Of a DNA stretch of 64,000 nt, positions 44,027 through 55,856 are shown piece by piece; position 1 is the stretch's first letter; each line of letters begins with the position of its first letter. The notes under the pieces were generated by a model. It ran no database searches, was not told where the DNA came from, and saw only the letters and a program-made list of their open reading frames with translations. The position numbers and the translations under genes are program-made. Source of the stretch: Shinisaurus crocodilurus (lineage: Eukaryota > Chordata > Lepidosauria > Squamata > Shinisauridae); the NCBI GenBank assembly GCA_021292165.1, contig CM037878.1:257473921-257537920 (forward strand), written 5' to 3'.

Positions 44027-45398
44027 CTCCAGCCACGGCATCGAGCAGAAGTTGTTAATCCTTGACTCCGAGTCCTTCCCCCAGTCAAAACTGACGAGAA
44101 CGGCAATTAAAACTTCAAAGGACAACTCTAAGGAGTAAATAAGGCTTATCTCTCGTCATTCCCATTACTTCAGGGAATTTTCCTCGGCTGAAATCCCTAC
44201 CAGCCGGGTTTTAAACCATGGTGTATCTCCACAAGATTTATGGAGATGGTCAGCCCGCCATTCCTCCACCGGAAGCCACGTATTATATTGTCAATTACAG
44301 TTTGACCCATTTTCTCATGCTAAACTGACTTTATGGGGTAATCCAGATTTAAAAATTGGTTAGAAAATGTTTTTGTGGCGGACTTGGACAGACAGGTTGA
44401 TTTTTACTTTGAATCAATCAGTGAGTGTAGATGATGAGTTTTTGTCATTTTCGGCTTTCTGTGTTAAATATAACTTGCCTGCTTCAGCTGAATGGCAATA
44501 CTTGCAATTGCAACATTTGTTAGAATCTAAGTTTGGTCCTGCCGCTTTTACAGCTTCATTCAGAGCCTCCTCTCATATTGGAAGCATTGACTGAGTGAGC
44601 AGTTATATCGACCTACAATTCATGTTTATAAATACTTATTATTGGTGAATAAGTATGATAGAGTCTTAAAGACGAATGAAATAGGGGAATTAGATGGTCT
44701 TATATTTTGCCTAATCAATGGAACATTGTTTTTGCGTCTGTGTCAGAAGGGTCTATGGATCTTAGGTTATATCTTACTCAGCAAACACTTTTGTTTCATA
44801 TTTATTGGACACCACAACATCTTTTTAATAAGGGTTTGTCTAAGTCAGCGAACTGTTGGAGGTGTAATACTGTGAATGCTTCGTTTACCCATATGTTTTG
44901 GCAATGTCCAGTGGTTGCTTCTTTTTGTGTAGAGATCATAGTACGGATAAACCTAGTATTAGAATGCTCTTTAATATTTACCGATGCACACGGTCTTTTC
45001 AATTATTTACCTGCTGTATGGAATTTATCACAAGGACAACACATGTGGATTTTTCGCACCCTCTTGACAGCTAAAAGACTGATATTACAACACTGGAAAG
45101 ATAAATGCTCACCTCTGGATTGAGGCCCTAATAACACTTTCAACATTTGAGCGGGTGGTATTCAGATGCCACCTGCAGATGGATAAATATATGGATATTT
45201 GGTCCACTTTTTTCTGAAGCTTATGCATAACCATCTTTACTGATAGTTGTATTTACTACATACTTATTGATACTTACGGATATACATTTACTGTAAGTGA
45301 TTCATCTTAATTTCTGTAAGAAAATTGTATTTTTTTTCTTTTTTTATATGGTTTTTGTTATGTTTGGTGTAATTTACATTTAAAAAATAATTTTAAAA
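44027..45398 (+). pseudogene. L1-clade LINE, 3' piece with Cys-rich C-terminus
   Basis: Resumes directly after the CR1 end. Remnants include MFLWRTWTDRL, a PASAEWQYLQLQHLLES block and, in the final frame, GLSKSANCWRCNTVNASFTHMFWQCPVVASFC, the C-x-x-C..H-M-x-W-x-C-P motif that marks the L1 ORF2 C-terminus. The 3' UTR is AT-rich and ends in a short A-rich tail at 45398. TSD AGATGTGACAGACTA (39634-39648) / AGATGTGTCAGACTA (45399-45413), 14 of 15. Confidence 0.85.
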
Positions 45399-45524
45399 AG
45401 ATGTGTCAGACTACAATCCCTATCACCCCCAGCCACAAGGTCATTGGGTGTGCTGGCTGGGAATGATAGGGGTTGTAGTCCATCACATCTGAAGGGCACC
45501 AGGTTGGGGAAGGCTGCTGCAGAC

Positions 45525-46789
45525 AATCCGCACAGACATGTCACAGACAGCCATCATTCAATCTTTCCAAAGTCTAACTGGAAAATATTCCCCCTTTCAT
45601 ACATATATAGTACAATTGAAATTGGTTTGATAGCTTTGCCTGGTCATGCCTAGTATTTTCTTCAGTCTGCTATAACAAATAACTGGAGTGAAGTTGCATA
45701 TTCTCAGCTATGCTATGCGGTCCCTGGGAAACAAGAGCTTAATGGCTGCAATCCTATATGCACTTGCCTGGGAGTAAGCCCTATTGAACTCAGTGGGGCT
45801 TAATTCTGAGTAGACATGTGTGGGATTGCACTGTTAAGGATTCAAATGGTCTGCAGACAGAGGGTGCTCTAAATGCCCTCCATCCCTCAGCATTGGGAAT
45901 CTTTAATCAGGAAGAGAGGGAATAAGTTGGCATTCTGCATCCAAGTCTGACTGAAACACCTATCTGGAAAGGTCAGGGAAGCTAGTTCATTCAATGCTTA
46001 TGGAAAATACATACAGTGGAGTCCTGCTCATTTCATGCCTATTGTTAAGAAAACCTGACATTGTATTTTGCAGCGTGGTGGATATTTCTGCATACAATTC
46101 ACAGGGCTGTTACTTCCCTGGTTTATTATTCCTTTGCTTCTTTTCATTTCTTTCATACAACATGCCATCTTCTGCAGACCCTTGCTAACCAAGGTGTTTA
46201 TTTCATTCTTATGTATTCTAAATATTTAAGAATAAAAGTCATGCTTAGACATTAACAGGATTTTCAGAGGCCAGCCTAACATTGCTTGCCTGTTTGATCC
46301 CACACTTTTCTATTTTAACTTGCTTATTTCAACAGTAATGGGAAATCGGGTATTCCTCTTTTCCCTCAAAATAGATCTTCATCTTCCAGCTAAAAGATTG
46401 TAGTTGAAGGGTGAAAAGTCCATCAGCATTATCTACATTTCCAGTACTATAAACCTGTCTCTGGAATAAACAAGTTTGTCTTCATTCTGCATTCTGATGT
46501 TATTACAGTAGTTATTTTAATCAAATCTCTAGCTATTGCATTAGTGCATACTTACATAGGGTTTCTCCGGCTGGGGGTGGGGAAATGGTTTTCAGTAGAT
46601 TATGGTGCCTTTAAGTCTTGTAATAGAAACAGGTGAAGCAGAGGCTGGAAAATATTTGACTTTTTGCTTCAAGGCTGGGTGAAACTATACTCTCCTGGGA
46701 CTCCAGGTTCTACTCTCCCGAGACTCCAGGTTCTTTTATTGAAGCTCAATCCCGATAAGATAAAATTGATGATAATGGGGGTGGGGGGC
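45525..46789. other. Intergenic DNA with one CAATCCTAT/GTAAGT MITE
   Basis: MITE at 45745-45834 (GGCTGCAATCCTAT ... GTGGGATTGCACTG). The remainder is unclassified; frames lack domains. Confidence 0.5.
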
Positions 46790-47140
46790 ATTTGTGCATT
46801 ATCAAAGAAGAGGAAAGGCATCACCAAGAATAGGGCAAAAGGTGATATGGATTTGCATTAAAATGTGCTGTTTAGAATTTAGCAATAATTCTAAATTCTA
46901 GAAAATGTTTAGAAATAATTACTACAATTTAAAGAGAAATACAATACATCTCACCATAGTGGGGAACACTGTGACCAGGTGACTTGTCTGCTCAGTCTGC
47001 TGTCCAGGTGGTCACTGCTGATGTGCAGCATCAAACCCCCTGCTCTCCCTTCTTATGGTTCTTTATCTTTAAAACAGACTTGGACCAGACAACCCTTCAA
47101 ATAGAGCACTGGCCTCTGTAAAGTAGGACACATGGCCACC
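46790..47140 (+). repeat. Unidentified interspersed repeat, copy C
   Basis: Same block order as 31412-31790: AGAAATAATTACTACAATTTAAAG, AATACATCTCACCATAGTGG, CTGCTCAGTCTGCTGTC and CCTCTGTAAAGTAGGACACATGG. Confidence 0.6.
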
Positions 47141-47467
47141 CATTAGGGAAATACATGTTCTAGGTAAGATCACAATCTTTCCTAATGAGCAAATTCCTGA
47201 TTCCTGGGTAATCCTGGTTGTAGCATTTCTGAGGATTTTTAGGTGGTAGGTAGCTGTGGTCCACAGTGCTCTTTTTTCGGCTTTGCTTGATTCACTTAAC
47301 TGTGGACAATTCTGAAACCTAGAAACCTCCTTGACCACTGTCATTCAGGCCTTGCTGACCTCCAGGTAATAATACACTGTGTGGGGCTTCCTTTGAAAAT
47401 GGTTTTTTTGTTTGTTTGTAGCGTTTTAAACCCACCTTTTAGGTGAGAAGACTCCCAGAGCTGCTGA

Positions 47468-48090
47468 TGTTCGAACTGGACCTGAGCAGAGTGTGTGCGG
47501 GTTGGGAGATTTATAATCCTTGTCTGTGTGCTAGCAGACGCCTGTGCTAGCATTATTCCACACACAGATCTTCCAGATCTCACCTCCCTCCTCCCGCATG
47601 CAGCGTGTGTGCCAGTGAACCAACAAAGCTTCTCCGTTGCAGATTAATCCATGGAGTCAGGAAACACTCTGTAAACACCACAGGTCTAATTCTACCTGTT
47701 TATTCACTTAGCAAGTAAAGTTCTACAGAGTATACATTTCCTAGTTACAGTCCATGTGCAGAGTATAAATGCATAGCAAGCATTACATCCAGTGGAGTAA
47801 GTTGAGCTCACTCCACTTCAGCAAAGACGTTACATTGTAGCAGTAACAAGTCCAGCAAGCTGTACCATGAAGAAGAAGAAGAAGTAAAAGAACAAAGAAA
47901 GCAGTTCAGCTTCTCTCTAAAATGACTTCAGACAGAAAACAAGTTAACACGTCATCAGAACATACAAACCATGTGACTAGCTCATATTGCTCTCACACTC
48001 TAGTAACCCCTGCGAAAACACGAGATTCTAGAAAGACATAATAAACCTGTTTACCCCGCCATTCTGTCCCCTCCCATACATATCACAACA
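47468..48090. mobile_element. Solo LTR, 623 bp, with 5-bp TSD
   Basis: Begins TGTTCGAACTGG and ends TATCACAACA, so the ends are TGTT/AACA. Flanks GCTGA at 47463-47467 and 48091-48095 are identical. Orientation is ambiguous: plus strand has TATAAA near 47763 and AATAAA near 48042; minus strand has AATAAA near 47700. No gag/pol is adjacent. Confidence 0.7.
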
Positions 48091-48095
48091 GCTGA

Positions 48096-49950
48096 CAGAT
48101 CAATTTTTTAAAAAACCAAGACAGTTGCTGCCCTGAGGCTTACAAACACAAAAGGAAAGAGGGATGGGGAGGGAAGAGAAAAACAAGAAAACTCAGGAAG
48201 TAATTCTTAAAAGTAAGGGAAAAGAATACTCTGGCCCATCTATTGGTAAAAAAACCAAGAGCCACTACCAGTTGCTACTCAAGCAAGAACACAAGCAAGG
48301 GAAGATTAGCCTGGCCCAAAGTGCATTTAAATACAGCTCACCACCTTATTCTCACCTTGAAAAATGGATCTCCTTCCTCTTCCTTTTTCCTCCACTCCCC
48401 TTCCCTTGTGTGCCATGTCATTTTACTTTGTGAACCTGACAGCAGGGCCCCCCATCTCACTCTTTTTATGGATGTGAGCCACTTTGGGAGACAATAATGG
48501 TCTGAAAAACGGGATAAAAATGCAGTAAATAAATAAACTTTACAAAGTTCTTAAAATAACAAGGTGGGATTGAAACACTTCAGGGAGAGGAGCAAAAAGG
48601 AGCTGGTCTCTCAACAGAACTGATCAGGGTGGGGGAATACTTTTTTAGTCAATTAGGATTAATTGGTTAAAGGTTGCAGTCCCTAATTGTTTTACTGTTT
48701 TATTTTGAAAATGTTTGATTTGTTTCATTGTTTATGAAACACCTTGGCACATTTTTGTTGCTGTTAAAGGTGGGATAAAAACAAATAAAATCCCGTGTGG
48801 GAGCCATCCCCTTTCTGAAACAACAGAGTTCAGGTACTTTTAACATTTTGCACACTGCACCTCTGACTCCTGCCAATAAACAATTCTCATCTGTGAAAAT
48901 ATCTCACTGATCTCAGTCTCCTAAAGGCTTTAAGCAATGGTTATCTGTACCACTGTGTTTGTTTGTTTGTTTACCTTTTGCAAGTTTTTCCCAGTTAGAA
49001 AGAATCCCTGCAACTGGTAGGGTAAAGAGTTCATAGAGTCCTTGGACAAACATACAGTATGCAGGGGCTGATGGTTCATCTTGATTCTTTCTAACATCAT
49101 GAATGTAATTCAGGAAGCAATGAAGCAGCAGAATGTTTGAACCAAAGCCAGATGAGAGTGTGAAACACGCACACATATATTCAGCTAGCTTTTGTTAGTT
49201 TTTTAAACAGACCTTTAAAACTTATTTGTTTCAATCTCCATTCTATTAAAAGTGTTGGGGGCTGGGTTTTAAACAACTGCTGTTTATTTTTGGTAATTGG
49301 ATTGTTATATTTGTATTTTTAAAAATGCTTTATGGTTGTAATTATCTTTTGTAAGCTACCTTGAGATAGCTTTGTCCTGAAAGGTAGCATATAAGCACTT
49401 TAAGCAAACACACACATCTTTATTCATGAATGAGCATATCCTGTCTCAACTTCTGCATATATAAAACTTGCAATTTGATGTAAAACCTGCACTAGCTACA
49501 ACATGCATTCAGTTGAAAAATGGTTCTCTTCTGATTTCTTCCCTGCATTAACAAGATTCACACAGGCACTCAAAAAGGTTAAGAGAGATTCCAATTGTTT
49601 TTGGTGTCAAGTGTGAAAATACCCTAAAAGTAATAAATGAAGATACAGTACCTTAGGTTATAACATATGTAATCCTGCAAACAAAAAACCTTACTCAAAC
49701 TAGAAATACCAAAGGTGTCATTTTTCAAATTGCACATTAAAAAAAAGAAAACCACACTGAAGCAAAATAAACAAAGGAATTATTCAAAATGAATAAGGAA
49801 CTGCAAACAATAACATTAATAAAAAAATACACAAATAAATTGGTTTGAACCAAAAGGGCTGAACGAAATTCTAGTGTCACTACATTCTGTTCTATAATTC
49901 AGATTAAAATATGCCAAAATCATAAACATAAGCACCCACAGGAAAAGCAG
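48096..49950. other. Intergenic DNA with LINE-type tails
   Basis: 48474-48536 (GTGAGCCACTTTGGGAGAC..GGGATAAAAATGCAGTAAATAAATAAA), 48750-48790 and 49350-49400 are short 3'-end remnants of LINE/SINE type. No gene is seen. Confidence 0.45.
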
Positions 49951-49953
49951 TGA

Positions 49954-50041
49954 TTATATATATATATATATATATATGGAATAAACCCAAAGATCAGATA
50001 GAAAACGGACAGTAAAACACACACACACACACACACACACC
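49954..50041. repeat. (AT)n and (AC)n microsatellites
   Basis: (AT)n at 49954-49977 and (AC)n at 50017-50041. Confidence 0.95.
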
Positions 50042-50837
50042 TTTTTTTGCTTATAAACAAAACAGAAAAACTGGAAGATACACAACTTCTGGAAATGCAC
50101 AGAGAGATAACCTCTCTCCCCACAGCATCTAGAAATCACAACATCATTCTTGGTGAGGATCTGGAAAAGAGAAAAGGCAAATGCTTAAAAAGTTATACAT
50201 ACTATTAAGCAACAGTTGCAATGGTGGTAAGACAATTTCTCCAAAATTCCATTCTTTTCACGATTCTTTGAGAAACCCTCTTCATAACGTCACATATAAC
50301 AGGACACAAGCTGTTAGAAGTGACTTTGTTCAAGTCCTGTAAAAAGAAAGAGTTCTCTGGACAAGAAAATTGGTGAAAGCAAAGCACTTTTTATTGAATA
50401 CAGTCTTGCAAGAGTGGGTGCGCTATGCAGGTAGGCACACCTTAACATTCAAGCAGCGTGTTTTTATTCCCTATGCCCGGCAGTAGTGATCCTCCCTCTT
50501 TTCCCCATTGGCTGGGTTCTCCGAGGTTCACAGCCTATCCCGAACGCCTAAGCAGAATACATTATTCCCCGCCCCTGTTTACAGTCCCCCTCCTCTTGTT
50601 GTTGCATCCCCTTCCCCTAATTTCCTATTGGCTCTTTTACACATATGTTAACTTTATCTTAACTTTGACCTTTACTCTCCCATCAGCAGATACCTCTTCT
50701 TTTGACACATTCCTTTGCCTGGTCTGTTTTTCCGTAAAGGGAGGATTCCTCATTTGCCTGTTACCTACTTATTCAATGCCATCCCTATCTAAGCATAATC
50801 TATCATCTACTAATCCCATGCCATCCTTATGACCTGG

Positions 50838-51650
50838 TGTGATGAATGGGTTAACAGTTAGGCAGAGTAGATGTGCCCAACAACCTATCGGGGCTTGCCT
50901 GGAGAGGGTTCTGATGGGAGGGGGAACTCTATGTTTATACAGTCATGCCTTGGATTGAGAGCATAATTCGTTCCGGAAACGTGCTTGTAATCCAAAACAC
51001 TCTTATATCAAAACGAAATCCCCCCCAAAAAATTTGTACAGAGATTTGTATTGCAAGACGTTGCTTGTATATCAAGTAAAAAAAAATATTAAATAAATAT
51101 TTAAAAATTTGCTTGTCCTGCAAAATGCTCTCAAACCAAGTTACTTGCAACCCAAGGTATTACTGTATGTGCCTGTGTGTGTGAGATAGTTTAGTTGAGG
51201 GTTTAGAGTGTTAGAGAAAAGGAGTTGTACCTGCTTAGAGAAATGTTTACTTAAGAAAATAAATACCACAATAACCAGCCCTGGTATGTTAAGAGTTAAT
51301 CTCCCACAGACAGATTGTCCGCTAGGGTTTGTCTGATGAGAGAAGGAAATCTTGTGACAGAGAGGGAACTGATGCCCTGGAACTAACATATCTCAGCCAC
51401 TGGGTTAGTGAATGTGAACTAACAGCCAGGTGGTAGGGAGAGAAATAAAATTTAAATAACCGTCTACGTCACACCTGGGCATAGAGTTCCGTACATATTT
51501 TAGGCCTCATTTATCACTAGGCTGGGGCCCCCATTCAGGGTGAGTTCTCTGGCTTCTTTTAATTTCTGTCCTTTGTATTTTACTTAATATAATTTGGGAA
51601 AGAAACATTCTCTATTCCTTACAAAGCCACTCCTGACACAGAGTTATATC
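50838..51650 (+). repeat. LTR-like segment interrupted by a mariner-type MITE, boundaries unresolved
   Basis: 50838-50937 and 51168-51650 look like one promoter-bearing repeat (AAAATAAATACC near 51255 as a poly(A) signal) split by the MITE at 50940-51165. No TSD pair was identified. Confidence 0.25.
50940..51165. mobile_element. Tc1/mariner-type MITE
   Basis: Ends CAGTCATGCCTTGGATTG and CAACCCAAGGTATTACTG are inverted with few mismatches. Flanked by TA on both sides (50938-50939, 51166-51167). Longer pairing includes GAGAGCATAATTCG.. and ..AAAATGCTCTC. Confidence 0.75.
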
Positions 51651-52747
51651 CAATGTTTGTCTAACTGAAATCCCATTCATTTCTATTAGTCTACTCTAAG
51701 TAGGAGTAACATTGACTACAACCCATGATTGAACGGGGGTGGTAGAGGAGAAAACTGGAAAGGGAAGCTGTTGGGGATTGCCAAAAGACCTGGGAGAGGA
51801 TATTATGATATATTATCTCTCCCCTCTTGCTTTTGCAAACACAGCAGAGTATACCCAACTACAGGCGAAAAACGTGTGCATGCGGAGCTGCTGGTTAAAG
51901 CAGGGCTGTGCATTTAGTTGATACAGACTGTCCCTTTTGGACAGGCTGGATCTTCACCTGGCTTCCCCCTTACACTACCAATAAGACAGTCTTTTGGAGG
52001 TTAAAAACATAGTTTACTCACTCAGATCTTGCAGATTGGATACAGGCAGGCTTAAGAATGTATTTACAGTTGCGCAGGAATCATATGGTAGTCAACCTGT
52101 TCTGAATTTGGGAAAAGTTCAGAATTGCAACTCGGGTACATCTTCAGACATGTTGCACACACAATTTCAAGGCTCAGACTGTTTTCCCGGAGCAGGAAGA
52201 GAAGGCGACTGGCAACGCCCACATCCTGCACCAGGTGAGTCCTGGGTAGCATTCCACAGAGTGTCTGCTCTAGGATGCAGAGACTCTGTGGTCCCAATTA
52301 CATCATGTACTTATACATGGCTTGAGGTTTTGACTGCTCATTCCCAACAGAAGCCAAATGAGGAATCCCTAAGAACCACCTTAAGAGAATAAATTTATGC
52401 AGATTAGGTCTTTAACCACACACACACACACACACACACCATTGTCCCTATGCTCATTCTGCAGCATTCTCTCTCATTTCTTTCCACTCTTGACTTTGTA
52501 TTTTCCCCCTATTCACACACACACAAAAGTACTAGATTGTGCAATGTTTCTCTTCCAGTGACATGAATCTGGTACTAAAAGGGGTCAGGTCTGGAGAGGA
52601 AAAAGGTGTCAGGTGGCTAGAGGACGTGCACCTCACAGTCTGTCAAGCATCCTCCTGGCACTTCATAAGAACAGAGGATGTGATGTTAATTATGGACCAA
52701 GCAATGAGATTCATCCCATCACTAAACCACGCAGCAAGTCAACACTA
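51640..52747. other. Intergenic DNA with a small palindrome and (AC)n
   Basis: 51648-51725 is a palindromic MITE relative of 9053-9140 (TATATCCAATGTTTGTC / GTAACATTGACTACAACCCA). (AC)n at 52417-52439. No gene. Confidence 0.5.
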
Positions 52748-52984
52748 GAGCCAGTGTGGCATACTGGTTAGAGTGCTGGACTGGGACTCGGGAGATCCGG
52801 GTTCTAGTCCCCGCTTGGCCATGAAACTCACTGGGTGACTTTGGGCCAGTCACTGACTCTCAGACTAACCTACCTCACAGGGTTGTTGTGAGGATAAAAT
52901 GGCGAGGATGAGGATTATGTAAGCCGCCTTGGGTTCCTTGCAGGAAAAAAGGCAGGGTATAAATATAATAAACACATAAATAAA
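52748..52984 (+). repeat. Sauria SINE copy 5
   Basis: Plus-strand full-length copy. GAGCCAGTGTGGCATACTGGTTAG is the A-box region, CCGGGTTCTAGTCCCC the B-box region, then CACTGGGTGACTTTGGG, CACAGGGTTGTTGTGAGGATAAAATGG and an AATATAATAAACACATAAATAAA tail. Confidence 0.95.
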
Positions 52985-53387
52985 TTCTAGCTGAAATAGC
53001 GGGGAGTTCACTTGCTTTACAGAGCAGGCTGTAATGCCAAGGGCTCTGAGGTAAGAAGTCATATTGCTGGCAACGGCAGCTGCACTGTGGTCTTTCCAGC
53101 CATACAAGTATAGGCCCCCCATGAGTGGTAGAAAGAGCTCTTCCCCAACTTTTTATCACCAACAGATCCTGAAATAGCTTCTCTCATTGTGCATGAAATA
53201 ACTGAAGTACAGTATTGATGAAACTGGCAAGAGGCTAGAATTATATTTCCATTAGGATATACAAGATATGTTTACAAGATATCAGCAGCGAGTCACAACA
53301 TTAGCATTTACAAACGCACCAGAGTACAATTGATGTAAATCTACTACTGTTCATTCTCAGAAGACTGTTAGTATGACCTGTCTGGGA
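52985..53387. other. Intergenic DNA, no gene seen
   Basis: Unclassified; no coding, repeat or regulatory signal recognised. Confidence 0.4.
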
Positions 53388-53628
53388 TTGCTTCCAGACG
53401 GAGGGCTCCTAGTGTTAACAATCAAAAAGGCATTGTGCAGCAATTTTGTTTTTTTCTTCTTTCCTTAACAGATTTTCCATGGTAAGGAAAGAGATGGAAG
53501 ATGTGGTGGGAAAACATGGGAGGGTTATGAGTGGAAGACAATATCATCTGGACCCCCTTGTAAAATTTTGTGAATTAGGCAGGGTGGTGTGATAAAAGCC
53601 TTGTCTCGAAACACCCTTACTATTTTGA
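53388..53628. mobile_element. TIR element, GGGTGCTTCCAGAC family, copy 2 (inverted)
   Basis: Ends GGGATTGCTTCCAGAC and GTCTCGAAACACCC. The middle CATGGGAGGGTTATGAGTGGAAGAC and GGACCCCCTTGTAAAATT is the reverse complement of the middle of 24087-24312. Confidence 0.65.
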
Positions 53629-55396
53629 CTATCTGTCCAGCACTGTAGTCTGAAGGAAACCAGTGTTTGAATATCTTATGTCCAGATTCAGTGGACACAA
53701 CCCCACCAGAAAGTTATCCTGTGCAAGACCCATTAAAATGAATGGGAGCTGCACAAAGGCACTGCTGTGGTCTTGTACAGTTTCCATTTATTTTGATGGT
53801 GCTTGAACCAATGGATTATGCCCATTTGCTTTATATTCCTAAATCAGGGATAATTTTTGACTCACAAAGTGTTGGGTGTGAGAGAAGATTTCTAAGTCTG
53901 GGGAGGAGTCTAAATTGATTTCTTCTGACTCCTGGCAGAAATAAACAAATGCACCAATAGTCATGCATCATTTTGCCTTTAATAAACTTTAATAAACTTA
54001 CACTGCTTGCAACATACAAAAGCAGAGAGCATGAATTAAACAACATACTCTGATGAACAATCTGGTATTTGGCAGGACCTAGACCCGATGACCTAGTTAG
54101 AATCTATTGTATCTTGTTTCCCACAAAGATATGCCCAAAATCCAGACTGTGATCTGAATAATATTATGAAAAAAGATATGTTTTTAGCAAGCTGTCCACC
54201 CACCCACATTAATTTCCCTCTAGCATTAATACTAGAAAAAGGACCTGTATTAGTAGTTGACAATAGTGCAAAAAATAAAATAAAATTGGATACTGTTACG
54301 GAGGCAGTAACATGCTCCAGACATGCTGGCTCTCTGTTCAGGTATATTTTGTGCCCTTGGATTTATTGGACATTGCCCTTACACCTTGGCTCTGGAATCC
54401 ATTTTGTTCCAGAAGGCAAGGTTAGGGTCAAACTACATGTTACACTAATTGTGTAGCATGTAGCTGAGAATAATCTTTCATTTCATTCTGTGCACTGTCC
54501 CGATTTGAATTGGGACCGCCATGCTCAAGGAAGGGATGATTAAACCTCCCTGCCACTGGCATGGGGGTTAAAAAAGTGGGGAAGTATCTATTAGTATCAA
54601 TGGAGGCATTTTCTTCTTATTTTAAACCCCCTTATGGGGGGAGGGTTTGAGGGGAAAACAGGAGTGGGAGGTTTAATCCTCCCCACCAGGTGCACAATGG
54701 TCCCAATCTGAAATAGGGCCATGCACACTTACTCTACAATAAAAAACGGATTATCCTCAGCTACATACTATGCAATTAACATAGTATATAGTTTGACCCC
54801 TAGTATAGCAGGCAGGAGCGATAAGTTATAACTGCCCTTTGGAATGCTGCATAGTGAAGAGCCACCTTGAATATGTCACTGTGCTCTGATTAAATTAAAG
54901 GAACGGTATCCATGTGACTGGGGAACTCCTGTGAATGCCTGCCCAGTTATCCTGTGATCACCCACCTGATGAGGGTACCTTTGGATTGGCCAATTAAATG
55001 CCCTGGTAGGAAAAATGACCCAATCCTGAAACATCCACATCTCTCCACGGTATCAGCAAGGTCTAAGCATCCTTAAGGCCTCATCTTGTTCTAAGTACTG
55101 GGCTAGGCAGCCTTGAATAGGTAGCCAGAAGTAAATCACAAGGGAGGGACCATTCCTGTAAACCCCCCCCCCCCCAATTCTGGAGTCAGAATCAAGCCTT
55201 TGTCCCCTTTGTTTAGACCCAGTCTGGGTGCGTGCAACCCCTGAGCAATCAAGCCTTTGGTATTCTTTGTACAAAACACTGTAACTGCCTTGAAACCTGG
55301 GCAGCCTTTGTTCACTCCACCACCACTCCCGGACATCTACCAAGCTGGCTTGTCTGGGCTGTGAGGGTGAACCTGGTGTCCAGTTAGGCTTTCCAT
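53629..55396. other. Intergenic DNA, no gene seen
   Basis: 53690-53825 has MITE-like symmetry around CCCATTAAAATGAATGGG. 54460-54790 shows inverted words (TACATGTTACACTAATTGTGTAGCATGTAG and a decayed partner near 54765-54785). A C run is at 55163-55175. No gene is supported. Confidence 0.35.
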
Positions 55397-55648
55397 ATCG
55401 ACAAGACCGAGGTACTTCTGGTGGGGGACAAGGGGAGGTTAGGGGATGTTGACCTGGTGCTGAATGGGGTACATCTACCCCTGAAGGACCAGGTCCGCAG
55501 CTTGGGGGTCATTCTAGACTCCCAGCTGTCCATGGAGGCTCAGGTGGCAGCTGTGAGCCGGGCAGCACTGTATCAACTCCATCTGATACGGCAGCTGCGC
55601 CCCTACCTTCCTAATCACCTGCTCCCATCGGTGGTTCATGCCTTGGGA
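55397..55648 (+). repeat. L2 LINE internal fragment, truncated at both ends
   Basis: Encodes the same stretch as the L2 at 4678-8115 (KVLLVGDKGRLGDVDLVLNG to VVHAL) with only a few substitutions. It starts at CGACAAGACC and stops at CATGCCTTGG; no L2 3' UTR or tail follows, so it is not a simple 5'-truncated insertion. Confidence 0.9.
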
Positions 55649-55856
55649 CATCACTTTTCCTAGGTTCCCGTTACCTTTAAGCTTCAAGAAATCAGAAGTA
55701 AGGAATGTGGGAACTGACAAGTACTTTATATATTCTATAGCACTATTTCCAAAACCACTTCCTTTAAAACAACTAAAACTCTTTTTAGTTAGTTTTTTAA
55801 ACTAACTCTTGTTTAGTTAATTTCCCCCCCCCCCACTAAACAAGAGTCTTTGGGCA

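Larger units (their letters stand above)
39608..45516. mobile_element. Hairpin MITE split by nested L1/CR1/hAT insertions
   Basis: Left part 39608-39648 (CAGCTTTCCGCAACCTGGCACC) and right part 45399-45516 (ending GGTGCC-type arm complement, GGTTGGGGAAGGCTG) form one element of normal size once the insert is removed. 8-bp TSD CTGTAGAC (39600-39607) / CTGCAGAC (45517-45524), 7 of 8. Confidence 0.85.

Noticed and set aside
47881..47890. GAAGAAGAAG run as a coding or enhancer signal
   Set aside because: A very short trinucleotide run inside the LTR, without further support.
49920..50139. Minus-strand frames with CVCVCV and YIYIYI runs
   Set aside because: Translations of the (AC)n and (AT)n microsatellites.
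52748..52830. tRNA gene (also the heads of the other SINE copies)
   Set aside because: A and B boxes are present, but the cloverleaf is not complete and the segment is followed by the SINE body and tail.
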